From assembly GCF_900156735.1 (NCBI RefSeq), contig NZ_FTOL01000008.1, positions 179,554-243,553 of the forward strand: DNA of 64,000 nucleotides, written 5' to 3'. Of this stretch, positions 50,974-59,807 are shown piece by piece. Positions within the stretch are counted from its first letter, which is position 1; every line of letters starts with the position of its first letter. Made by a program: the position numbers and the translations under genes. Origin of the DNA: Chryseobacterium ureilyticum. GTDB lineage: Bacteria; Bacteroidota; Bacteroidia; Flavobacteriales; Weeksellaceae. The notes under the pieces were generated by a model that did no database searches, was not told where the DNA came from, and was given only the letters and a program-made list of their open reading frames with translations.

Positions 50974-52064
50974 AAAAAGTATTGTTTATAGACAGAGACG
51001 GAACTTTGATTATCGAGCCACCTACAGATTTTCAGGTAGATTCATTGGAGAAGCTAGAGTTTTATCCTGGAGTCTTCGGAAATCTTTCAAAAATAGCAAA
51101 TGAGCTGGATTATGAACTGGTTATGGTGACCAATCAGGATGGTTTGGGAACGGATAGTTTTCCTTTTGAAGATTTTATCAAACCTCATGAAAAAATGATT
51201 AAAGCGTTTGAAAATGAAGGTGTCATTTTTAGTAATATTTTGATTGATAAAAGCTTTGAACATGAAAATTTATCTACCAGAAAACCGGGAACAGGAATGA
51301 TGGGAAAGTATATGTATGGGAACTATGATCTGGAAAATTCGTATGTAATCGGAGATCGAGATACAGATATTCAACTTGCTAAAAACTTGGGAACTAAATC
51401 TATTTTTCTAAACAAAAATTTTAATGAAGAAGCTGATCTTGTAACAACCAGCTGGAATGAAATTTACCAGTTTCTAAAAGCCGGAATGAGAACAGCAAAA
51501 GTCTACAGAAGGACCAACGAAACAGAAATAGAAGTTGAAGTAAATCTTGATGGAAAAGGAAGATCCGAAATCTCAACAGGACTTCACTTTTTTGATCACA
51601 TGCTGGACCAGATTGCAAGACACGGAAACATAGATTTGAAGGTCAAAGTAAATGGCGATCTTAAGGTTGATGAGCACCACACGATTGAAGATACGGGAAT
51701 TGTATTGGGAGAAGCTATTGTAAAAGCATTAGGAAAGAAAAAAGGAATTGAAAGATATGGTTTTTTACTCCCGATGGACGATTGTCTGTCACAGGTTGCG
51801 ATTGATTTTGGAGGAAGATCATGGCTGGTTTGGGATGCTGAATTTAAAAGAGAGAAAATAGGAGATATGCCGACGGAAATGTTCTTTCACTTTTTCAAAT
51901 CCTTTACAGATTCTTCAAAGTCTAATGTAAATATTAAAGCAGAAGGTGATAACGAGCACCACAAAATAGAGTCTGTTTTCAAAGCATTTGCAAAAGCTGT
52001 TAAAATGGCAGTTAATCAATCAGATGCGAACTATAGTTTACCTTCAACAAAAGGAAGCTTGTAA
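50970..52064 (+). CDS. hisB: Bifunctional histidinol-phosphatase / imidazoleglycerol-phosphate dehydratase
   Basis: The 364-residue protein fuses a HAD phosphatase (about 1-165; FIDRDGTLI, VTNQDGLGT, RKPGTGM, VIGDRDTDIQLA) to the IGP dehydratase domain (about 170-364; LHFFDHMLDQIARHG, VDEHHTIEDTG, NEHHKIESVFKAF with metal-binding His pairs). It performs steps 6 and 8 of the pathway. The Cys cluster that binds zinc in the E. coli HisB phosphatase (between VTNQDG and RKPG) is absent here. It overlaps hisC by 4 bp. Confidence 0.95.
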   Translation: MKKVLFIDRDGTLIIEPPTDFQVDSLEKLEFYPGVFGNLSKIANELDYELVMVTNQDGLGTDSFPFEDFIKPHEKMIKAFENEGVIFSNILIDKSFEHENLSTRKPGTGMMGKYMYGNYDLENSYVIGDRDTDIQLAKNLGTKSIFLNKNFNEEADLVTTSWNEIYQFLKAGMRTAKVYRRTNETEIEVEVNLDGKGRSEISTGLHFFDHMLDQIARHGNIDLKVKVNGDLKVDEHHTIEDTGIVLGEAIVKALGKKKGIERYGFLLPMDDCLSQVAIDFGGRSWLVWDAEFKREKIGDMPTEMFFHFFKSFTDSSKSNVNIKAEGDNEHHKIESVFKAFAKAVKMAVNQSDANYSLPSTKGSL

Positions 52065-52108
52065 GGAAATCGGTAATTCTTAACCATTTATAACAACTTT
52101 TAAAATTT

Positions 52109-52693
52109 ATGATTGCCATAATAAAATATAACGGCGGTAATGTGAACTCAGCACAAAATGCACTGAACAAACTCAATGTAAAGTCTATGATTACCGATGA
52201 TCCGGAGCAGATCTTAAACGCTGAAAAAGTAATCTTTCCCGGTGTAGGCGAAGCTTCTTCTACAATGAAACTTTTAAAGAAAAAAGGGCTTGATGTACTT
52301 ATTCCTACTTTAAAACAGCCTGTGCTGGGAATATGCCTTGGAATGCAGCTGATGTGTAAAGGAAACGAAGAAGGAAATACAGAAGGATTGGGGATTTTTG
52401 ATATTAACGTTAAAAAATTTCCTCCTTTAGACCTTGTTCCTCATATGGGTTGGAATACTGTTTCAGTAAAGAAAAATTTGATGTTTTCAGGTATTGAGCC
52501 TGATGATGATGTGTATTTTGTGCATAGTTATTACTGTGAGTTATCAGAATTTACAACTTCTGTATGTGATTATATTTTGCCGTTCAGTGCCTCTTTGCAG
52601 AAGGAAAATTTTTATGCCATGCAGTTTCACCCGGAAAAGTCGGGGCGTATAGGAAGTCAGATGTTAAACAATTTTATAAACTTATCATCATGA
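52109..52693 (+). CDS. hisH: Imidazole glycerol phosphate synthase, glutamine amidotransferase subunit
   Basis: The 194-residue class I amidotransferase supplies ammonia to HisF. Visible are FPGVGEAS, the nucleophile motif LGICLGMQLM (Cys near 79) and the His-Glu part of the triad in MQFHPEKSGRIG. The stop overlaps the hisA start by 4 bp. It forms a heterodimer with HisF. Confidence 0.95.
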   Translation: MIAIIKYNGGNVNSAQNALNKLNVKSMITDDPEQILNAEKVIFPGVGEASSTMKLLKKKGLDVLIPTLKQPVLGICLGMQLMCKGNEEGNTEGLGIFDINVKKFPPLDLVPHMGWNTVSVKKNLMFSGIEPDDDVYFVHSYYCELSEFTTSVCDYILPFSASLQKENFYAMQFHPEKSGRIGSQMLNNFINLSS

Positions 52694-53412
52694 AAATTAT
52701 TCCGGCTATTGATATTATTGAGGGTAAATGTGTGCGTTTATCAAAAGGAGATTACAGCACAAAGAAAATATATAATGAAGATCCTGTGGAAGTTGCAAAA
52801 GAATTTGAGGATCACGGAATTCAGTTTCTTCATTTGGTAGATCTTGACGGGGCAAAATCAAAACATATTGTGAATCAGAAGGTATTGGAGAATATTGCTC
52901 AATCCACTTCGTTGAATATTGATTTTGGAGGCGGGCTGAAGACTCAGGAGGATATAGAAACGGCTTTTAGTTCTGGGGCAAAGCAGATTACGTTGGGAAG
53001 TATTGCGGTTCAGGACCCTCATTTTTGTTATGAGGTAATTAAAAGATACGGTTCAGAAAAGATTATTCTGGGATCGGACTGTGATCATAGAAAGATTAAA
53101 ACTTCGGGCTGGCTGGAAGAAAGTAATCGGGATGTAATTGATTTTATTTTGGATTATCAAAAAAACGGTATTCAAACAACAATCTGTACAGATATTGCCA
53201 AAGACGGAATGCTGGAAGGACCTTCAACGGGTTTATATATTGAAATTTTATTTAAAACTTCAGTTCAACTGATTGCAAGTGGAGGAATCTCAGGGATCAA
53301 AGACGTCTATAAAATGAAAGATATCGGATGTTCCGGGACTATTATCGGGAAAGCAATTTATGAGGGGAAAATAAGCCTCCAACAACTTCAAAATTTTATT
53401 GAAAATGCTTAA
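52690..53412 (+). CDS. hisA: Phosphoribosylformimino-AICAR-phosphate isomerase
   Basis: The 240-residue TIM barrel opens with IPAIDIIEGKCVRLSKGDYS, containing the general-base Asp. It has phosphate-binding segments GGGLKTQEDIETAF and LIASGGISGIKDVYK, and CTDIAKDGMLEGPS carrying the second catalytic Asp. It catalyses the Amadori isomerisation of ProFAR. It overlaps hisF by 14 bp. Confidence 0.95.
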   Translation: MKIIPAIDIIEGKCVRLSKGDYSTKKIYNEDPVEVAKEFEDHGIQFLHLVDLDGAKSKHIVNQKVLENIAQSTSLNIDFGGGLKTQEDIETAFSSGAKQITLGSIAVQDPHFCYEVIKRYGSEKIILGSDCDHRKIKTSGWLEESNRDVIDFILDYQKNGIQTTICTDIAKDGMLEGPSTGLYIEILFKTSVQLIASGGISGIKDVYKMKDIGCSGTIIGKAIYEGKISLQQLQNFIENA

Positions 53413-54157
53413 AAAAAGAATTATTCCATGTTTGGATATTAAAGATGGAAGTACGGTAAAGGGAATCAACTTTGAAGGTCTTAAAAATGCCGGAGATCCT
53501 ATAGAACTGGCTAAGAAATATGAACAGGAAGGTGCTGATGAACTGGTTTTCCTTGATATTACTGCAACACTGGAAAACAGAAAGACATTTGTAGAACTGG
53601 TAAGAGATATTGCCAAAGAACTCAGCATTCCATTTACTGTAGGAGGTGGAATAAGCTCTATTGAAGATGTCAGAAAACTTCTGGAAGCAGGAGCAGATAA
53701 AATAAGCATCAATTCTTCCGCAGTAAAAGATCCGAAATTGATTTCAGACTTAGCCAATGAATTTGGAAGCCAGTGTGTCGTTGTTGCGATTGATACAAAA
53801 CAAGTGGGAGAAGTAGACCTCGTTCACATCAAAGGCGGAAGAGAAGCCACAGAACTTACTACGGTGGAATGGGCAAAACAAGCAGAAGCACTGGGTGCCG
53901 GTGAGATTCTTTTAACTTCAATGGATGGAGACGGGACTAAAAAAGGTTTTGATCTAAGAATTACAAAATTGGTGTCAGATAATATTACAATTCCGGTCAT
54001 TGCTTCCGGAGGTGCAGGAAGTGTAAATGATTTTATTAAAGTATTTAATGAAACAAGAGCTACAGGTGCATTGGCAGCCAGTGTTTTCCATTTTAATGAA
54101 ATTGGTGTTCAGGATTTAAAACAACAGTTAAAAACTCAAAAAATAAATGTACGATGA
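53399..54157 (+). CDS. hisF: Imidazole glycerol phosphate synthase, cyclase subunit
   Basis: The 252-residue TIM barrel has IPCLDIKDGSTVKGINFEGL with catalytic Asp near 12, VVAIDTKQ with the second Asp near 131, GGGISSIEDVRKLL and TSMDGDGTKKGFDL. With HisH it makes imidazole glycerol phosphate and AICAR from PRFAR and ammonia. The 3' end overlaps hisIE by 4 bp. Confidence 0.95.
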   Translation: MKMLKKRIIPCLDIKDGSTVKGINFEGLKNAGDPIELAKKYEQEGADELVFLDITATLENRKTFVELVRDIAKELSIPFTVGGGISSIEDVRKLLEAGADKISINSSAVKDPKLISDLANEFGSQCVVVAIDTKQVGEVDLVHIKGGREATELTTVEWAKQAEALGAGEILLTSMDGDGTKKGFDLRITKLVSDNITIPVIASGGAGSVNDFIKVFNETRATGALAASVFHFNEIGVQDLKQQLKTQKINVR

Positions 54158-54741
54158 AAATTAATTTTAGTAAAGATAACGGGCTTGTTCCTGTAATAAT
54201 TCAGGATAACAGAACGTTGCAGATTCTCATGTTGGGTTATATGAACGAAGAAGCTTTTGAGAAAACAAAACGAGAAGAAATAGTAACTTTTTTCAGTCGT
54301 TCCAAAAACAGATTATGGACAAAAGGAGAAGAATCGGGTAATTTTCTTACGGTTAAAAGTATAGATATAGACTGTGATCAGGATACGGTTTTAATTAAAG
54401 TTATTCCAAAGAATGTTGTTTGTCATACAGGAAGTTTCAGCTGCTTCGGTGGAAAAAGTGACAAAGGTTTCTTATACGAATTGGAAGAGAAAATTTCTCA
54501 AAGGATAAATGACAAAATAGAGGAATCCTATACGTATTCACTCTATCAGCGCGGGATCAATAAAATAGCACAAAAAGTAGGAGAAGAAGCGGTAGAACTC
54601 GTGATTGAAGCTAAAGATAATAATGATGAACTTTTTAAAAATGAAGCTGCAGATTTACTCTATCACTTTTTGATTTTACTGAAAACAAAAGGATTTTCAC
54701 TTCAAAATATTGAAGAGATTCTTCAAACCAGAAATAAATGA
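54154..54741 (+). CDS. hisIE: Bifunctional PR-AMP cyclohydrolase / PR-ATP pyrophosphohydrolase
   Basis: The 195-residue fusion has an N-terminal HisI domain (about 1-108; VPVIIQDNRTLQILMLGYMN, SRSKNRLWTKGEESGN, DCDQDTVLIK, CHTGSFSCF with zinc-binding Cys). The C-terminal HisE domain (about 110-195) has KIAQKVGEEAVELVIEAKD and EAADLLYHFLILL. It catalyses steps 2 and 3 of the pathway. It is the last gene of the operon, closed by a strong terminator. Confidence 0.95.
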   Translation: MKINFSKDNGLVPVIIQDNRTLQILMLGYMNEEAFEKTKREEIVTFFSRSKNRLWTKGEESGNFLTVKSIDIDCDQDTVLIKVIPKNVVCHTGSFSCFGGKSDKGFLYELEEKISQRINDKIEESYTYSLYQRGINKIAQKVGEEAVELVIEAKDNNDELFKNEAADLLYHFLILLKTKGFSLQNIEEILQTRNK

Positions 54742-54770
54742 ACCTTTGAAATTTTTCAAAGGTTTTTTTT
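54741..54770 (+). terminator. Terminator of the histidine operon
   Basis: AACCTTTGAAA pairs with TTTCAAAGGTT, followed by T6. Confidence 0.9.
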
Positions 54771-55214
54771 GTGCAAGAAAATGATGCGTCAGGTTTTGTC
54801 GTATTGTTATGATATTTTTACAGATAATTAAATGAAAGATTGGGTTAAAGTTGCAAAATGATTGATTTTTATTTGTATTAGTGATTATTGTACGTGTTTA
54901 AATGGTTATTTTCGCAAAAACTAGTAAATCTATTTTTAAAATTAAACAACCACCATGAAAATAAAAAATGATTTTGGTATCCGCTGGATATCATATGCCT
55001 ATCTTTTAGTACAATATACCCTCTCATTTTTTGATATTTCTATACAAATAAAGAATAATATTGATTTTTTTTGAATTTAAATCATCTAATTAGTACTTAA
55101 TATTGAATTTGTTTCATAAAACAGATGATATTATGTTCTATGTTAAGCAATTGTAGTCAGCATATTGCCTGATACTTTCTTAAACTACTAATTTCCAATA
55201 CTTAAAATATAAAC
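54771..55214. other. Long intergenic region before the second toxin locus
   Basis: AT-rich, with no supported gene. A 39-codon frame at 54955-55074 (MKIKNDFGIRWISYAYLLVQ...) with a hydrophobic middle has a usable ATG but no supporting signal; it may be a small peptide or chance. No clear promoter pair for the secreted protein gene was recognised. Confidence 0.4.
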
Positions 55215-56412
55215 ATGAAGAAACTTTATACGAGTGCATTTCTTGTATGCACAATTCTGAGCACTTCTGCTCAGGAAGTTCTCTGGCAAAAAGATATCAA
55301 ATCCTCTACTCAGGATTTCTTAAGCCAGGTAACGACAACCATCGATCAGCAATATCTTATCACAGGAAGTTCTATACAAAGTGATAAGTTGCAGGCTACA
55401 GACAATAAGCAGAACAACGGCTACGATTTCCATTTGATTAAACTGAACCAACAAGGTGAGCAGGCATGGGAAAAGTATTTCTCAGGACAAAACCACGATT
55501 ATTTATCAGCAACCGTCACGACGCAAGATGGAGGATTCCTTTTGGCAGGAACTTCTTATTCAGGAAAAGGACTGGATAAAAAAGATGAAGCAAAAGGCGG
55601 ATCGGATATCTGGCTGATCAGAATCAATGAATTTGGGGATGAATTATGGCAGAAAACCTTGGGAAGCTCTTCCGATGAAGAAGCGAGAGCGGTTATCCAA
55701 ACTATGGATCAGGGCTTTATGGTAGCAGGAAATGTCCAAAACTCAGCAAAAGGTTATGGTTCTAAAGATGTATTGATTATTAAGCTTGATAAAGACGGTA
55801 AAGAAATCTCACAAATTATTCTTGGCGGAAAAGGTCTGGATGAAGTAGAGAAAATGATTCCTACCAGAGATGGTGGAGCTTTATTGGGAATTTACTCAAG
55901 AAGTTCCGAGGTTAAGGATTCAGGCTCCAAAACAGGTGATCCTGCTACCTCCAAAATCAGCCAGATGCCAAAAGCCAGCAGCAATTTCGGGGAAGGAGAT
56001 TACTGGATCGTAAAATTGGACAAAAACGGCAAAGTAGAATGGGAAAAAAACTATGGTGGAAAAGAAGATGATCACCTCAGAACCCTTGCTTTAACTTCCA
56101 ATGGTTATGTTATCGGTGGAGAATCCAGATCAGATAGATCAGGAAACAAAACAGTAGGAATTGAAGAAGGAACAGACCGACATCAAAATCTATCCAAATC
56201 CAGTTACAGATTATGCTTATGTAGAAATCGGTTTTGATTTTAAAGAAGGTGAAATTATGCTGTATGATATGGGCGGCAGACAATTACAAAACCTGAAAAC
56301 GAAGAATAGAGTGACTAAGATTAATACCCAGACTTTGGTTCAGGGAGCTTATCTGATTACTATAAAAACTAATGATAACAAAACAGCGAATGCGAAGCTG
56401 ATCAAAAAATAA
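55215..56412 (+). pseudogene. Secreted repeat protein with out-of-frame T9SS sorting domain
   Basis: The first frame (55215-56237) encodes a signal peptide (LSTSAQ) and repeats of about 50 residues of the kind DGGFLLAGTSYSG...SDIWLIRINEFGDELWQKT, a beta-propeller-like pattern. It ends in an unnatural tail (GTDRHQNLSKSSYRLCLCRN). From about 56170 the +1 frame encodes DIKIYPNPVTDYAYVEIGF...GGRQLQNLKT...GAYLITIKT, a type A T9SS sorting domain. Related proteins I recall have over 100 extra residues between GTD and this domain. An internal deletion with frame loss, or a simple frameshift, near 56165-56180 would explain it. As read, the product cannot be anchored or secreted by T9SS. Confidence 0.75.
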
Positions 56413-56414
56413 CC

Positions 56415-59400
56415 ATGAGAAAGAATATAATACTTGTAGCTTCATTATTGGCTGCTCAGGTTTTTTATGCCCAATTGGGAAATAAACTAAGTGATGATAA
56501 ATATCTTCCGAATATGACTCCACCATCTCCAAATGCTTATTCTTTGGGTAATTTTGGAAATCTGGAGGTGGGAGAATTCACAGGAACTCCTAATATCAAT
56601 ATTCCCTTATTACAATTTAAAGGCAAAGGATTAAGTACAGATTTATCATTATCTTATACTTCAGGTGGAATAAAAGTAGATGAAAAGGACGGACAATTTG
56701 GCTTAGGCTGGACACTGGTTACAGGTGGAGTTATTAACAGGATAGTTCGTAATAAGGATGATTTTATGGATCGTCAATTATTAGCTCCCGAAAATCTGAA
56801 TGGAGGACCTTCTGACCCTAGGGTCGCACAATTTTTCTATGATGCAGGTAACTCGGGAAAGGATACTGAGGCAGATCTTTTTTCCTTTAGCGCAGGGAAT
56901 ATTAGTGGACAGTTTGTAATTAATAGGAAAGGTGAAATTGAATTATTAACTAAGGATGATATAAAAATTAATATACAATATGATGTAGAGCATAATCCTT
57001 ATTTTATAATGAAGGATTCTAAAGGGACTACTTATTATTTTACGGCAGTTGAAAAAACTTCTACGAGCTCAGTGGGTGGAGGCGTACATGGTGCAACCAC
57101 ATTAGCAGTAACAGGATGGTTTTTGACAAAAACAGAAGATACCAATGGAGAGCAGATCATATTTGAATATGAAGATGATGGACCAAGTTATACTATGTCA
57201 AAATCACAATTATTATCTTATTCCGATCCCCCATCACAAGCTTATTGTGAGAATGCAGAAAATGGAATGACTCGTGTAAGATACTATACCAGCCCACCAG
57301 CATTAGGACCTATTATAAATAACAATATAAGTATTGATGGAAAAAGACTCAAAAGAATAATAAGTAATAGAACTAGTGAAAAGATAGAATTTAGTGCTAA
57401 TATGGGTGAATCAATAATAACCCATTATGATAACTCCAATATTATAGAGCAGCTTACTTTTAAGTTTGACAAAACAGCTAATGAAAGGCTATTTCTAAAA
57501 TCTATAAGTTCATTTAGTAAAGGAAAAGATTATAGTTTTGAATATATACAACCTAATGCTTTTCCTCCAAGATTATCTTTTTCTCAGGATCATTGGGGAT
57601 ATTTTAACGGTAAATCAAATTCAAACATTATTCCTAAGAACATAAATTATGCCTTTAGTAATGATTATGCTGGAGCTGATAAAAATCCTGATCCGTCTAC
57701 ATCAGTATATGGGGTTTTAAAGAAAGTAATTTATCCTACCAAAGGATGGACATCTATAGAATATGAACCTAATACTTATTATGGAAGTGAGATGATATAT
57801 CCAAATCCTATAGATGTTCGTGAAGGACTTGTTCTTACAAGTGATGATTTTGAACTTTCTAAAACATTTGAAATTCAGCCTGCAGTTGATCAGAGTATAG
57901 TTATACAAGGATATGGAACATTTAACTCTATTGATTGTCGTCGTGAACCAGATATGGGGACCCGCCATAGGATAGATTTAAGTATTAGAGACCTTACTAC
58001 CAATAGACTTGTTAGTATGGTTTCATCAGGTTCTAATGGAAATACAACAGGCATTGGAAGCTTTACTGGTGTTTATTTTTCAAGAGGAAATCCCAATTAT
58101 TATAGTTTTTTTGCTGAAGCTGGGCATACCTATCAGTTTAAGATGTCTGCAAACTGGCAATGTACCAATGGTAGTGTATCTTTGAAATATGTTAATCAGA
58201 TTCCTACGGAAGTTCAAAAAAATATTGTGGTAGGTGGGAACCGTGTTGCCAAAATGATTGATTTTGATGGGAATCAACAGTCTATAAGAAGATATTATTA
58301 TGGACCCAAGAATAATCTAAATCAATCTTCAGGAGATAAAGGATTAACACCATTCTATAGAGATTTTAGAAAATGGGAGCCTCCTTGTACTACAGGATTA
58401 ATGCCTCCATTACGTGAGGCTATCATTACGTCATCAAGTATTTACCCTTTATTCAATAGTGGAAGAAGTAATGTTTATTATAAATATGTAACAACCAGCT
58501 TTGGGGGTGATAACTTTGAAAAAGGAGGGGTTGAAAAAGAATTTACAGTGAAAAGAGATTATTGGGGAAATCAAATTTTTGGTTCCGAGCATGTCGGATC
58601 TGCACCATGGACAAACTTTGGATGGAATAATGGATATCTGAAGACTGAGAAATTTTTTGATAATCAAGGGAATACACTTAAGATAAATGATTATTTATGG
58701 GAAAAGAAGAATGTAACGGATAATAAATCATATTATGTACGAAAAAATTACAGCCCTAATCATCCGAAAAATCCTGTATATACTTGTACCAGCGAAGATA
58801 TTGTAAGACCAGATAATGGTTTCTATTGGAAATGTAAATCAGATCATCGACATTTCATGAACGTTTCTAATTGGAAATGTGTAGCATTTGGTGCAGATAA
58901 TGAAGAAGTACCTTTTGCTAATCCTTGCTATCAGCAGCCTTTAGGAAAACAGATTGTACATTCCTTAGCCTTAGAAAACCTAGACATTGTCGAGTACAAT
59001 AATATTTCATACCAGAAATACCTAAAAAGTGTTACTACTACAGACTATGTAAATAATCAACCAATGAAATCTACAATTACTGAAAATGCATATGACAGTA
59101 ATCTTCACTATCAGCAAACTTCCAAAAAGGTAACCCATTTGGATAATAGTATTACAGAAAACGGATACCAGTACGCTCATGAAAAAGGAAATCAAAGGTT
59201 AATCAATGCTAATATGGTTGGAATTCCATTAGAAACGTCTACAACAGAAAGAAGAAATGTCAATGATATTCCTGGGAAAATAACTTCAAAAGTAGAGACA
59301 AAGTATGCTGACCAAGTCCTATTATTACCCACTTCGATAGTATCTACTGATTTACAAAATGTTGCCAAAACAGAAATCACTTATGACAAATATGATGATA

Positions 59401-59804
59401 AAGGTAATCTTCAACAGTATACTACCAAAGACGGTATTTCTACAGTGATTATCTGGGGATATAATAGTACATATCCAATTGCCAAAATAGATAATATCAG
59501 ATATTCAGATGTTTCCCAATCACTCATTAATGCTCTTGTAAATGCTTCTAATCTTGATGCTTCGGCGGGTAAAAATAATGATGAAACGGATTTATTGAAT
59601 GCTTTTAATACATTCAGAAGCGGGCTGTCCCGTAATCAGGTTACAACTTATACCTATGATCCTCTGATAGGTGTAAGAAGTATCACCCCACCATCAGGAA
59701 TAAGAGAATTATATCTTTATGATTCCGCAAACAGGCTTGAGAAAGTAGTGGATGTGGATGGAAAAGTGCTTAAGGAAATGAAGTACAACTATAAAAACCA
59801 ATAA
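56415..59804 (+). CDS. Sec-exported Rhs-associated shell-like protein
   Basis: The 1,129-residue protein has a signal peptide ending VFYAQ. It then has beta-rich sequence typical of TcB/SpvB-like or Rhs-shell N-termini (NINIPLLQFKGKGLSTDLSL, YTSGGIKVDEKDGQFGLGW). Its last 150 residues carry YD-like repeats (YDKYDDKGNLQQYTTKDG, YDSANRLEKVVDVDGKV). It ends without an Rhs core or toxin. The gene begins 2 bp after the T9SS protein remnant and lies 3 bp before the Rhs-core gene. It probably builds part of the cocoon around the toxin encoded next, a split arrangement inferred from order. Confidence 0.7.
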   Translation: MRKNIILVASLLAAQVFYAQLGNKLSDDKYLPNMTPPSPNAYSLGNFGNLEVGEFTGTPNINIPLLQFKGKGLSTDLSLSYTSGGIKVDEKDGQFGLGWTLVTGGVINRIVRNKDDFMDRQLLAPENLNGGPSDPRVAQFFYDAGNSGKDTEADLFSFSAGNISGQFVINRKGEIELLTKDDIKINIQYDVEHNPYFIMKDSKGTTYYFTAVEKTSTSSVGGGVHGATTLAVTGWFLTKTEDTNGEQIIFEYEDDGPSYTMSKSQLLSYSDPPSQAYCENAENGMTRVRYYTSPPALGPIINNNISIDGKRLKRIISNRTSEKIEFSANMGESIITHYDNSNIIEQLTFKFDKTANERLFLKSISSFSKGKDYSFEYIQPNAFPPRLSFSQDHWGYFNGKSNSNIIPKNINYAFSNDYAGADKNPDPSTSVYGVLKKVIYPTKGWTSIEYEPNTYYGSEMIYPNPIDVREGLVLTSDDFELSKTFEIQPAVDQSIVIQGYGTFNSIDCRREPDMGTRHRIDLSIRDLTTNRLVSMVSSGSNGNTTGIGSFTGVYFSRGNPNYYSFFAEAGHTYQFKMSANWQCTNGSVSLKYVNQIPTEVQKNIVVGGNRVAKMIDFDGNQQSIRRYYYGPKNNLNQSSGDKGLTPFYRDFRKWEPPCTTGLMPPLREAIITSSSIYPLFNSGRSNVYYKYVTTSFGGDNFEKGGVEKEFTVKRDYWGNQIFGSEHVGSAPWTNFGWNNGYLKTEKFFDNQGNTLKINDYLWEKKNVTDNKSYYVRKNYSPNHPKNPVYTCTSEDIVRPDNGFYWKCKSDHRHFMNVSNWKCVAFGADNEEVPFANPCYQQPLGKQIVHSLALENLDIVEYNNISYQKYLKSVTTTDYVNNQPMKSTITENAYDSNLHYQQTSKKVTHLDNSITENGYQYAHEKGNQRLINANMVGIPLETSTTERRNVNDIPGKITSKVETKYADQVLLLPTSIVSTDLQNVAKTEITYDKYDDKGNLQQYTTKDGISTVIIWGYNSTYPIAKIDNIRYSDVSQSLINALVNASNLDASAGKNNDETDLLNAFNTFRSGLSRNQVTTYTYDPLIGVRSITPPSGIRELYLYDSANRLEKVVDVDGKVLKEMKYNYKNQ

Positions 59805-59807
59805 CCG

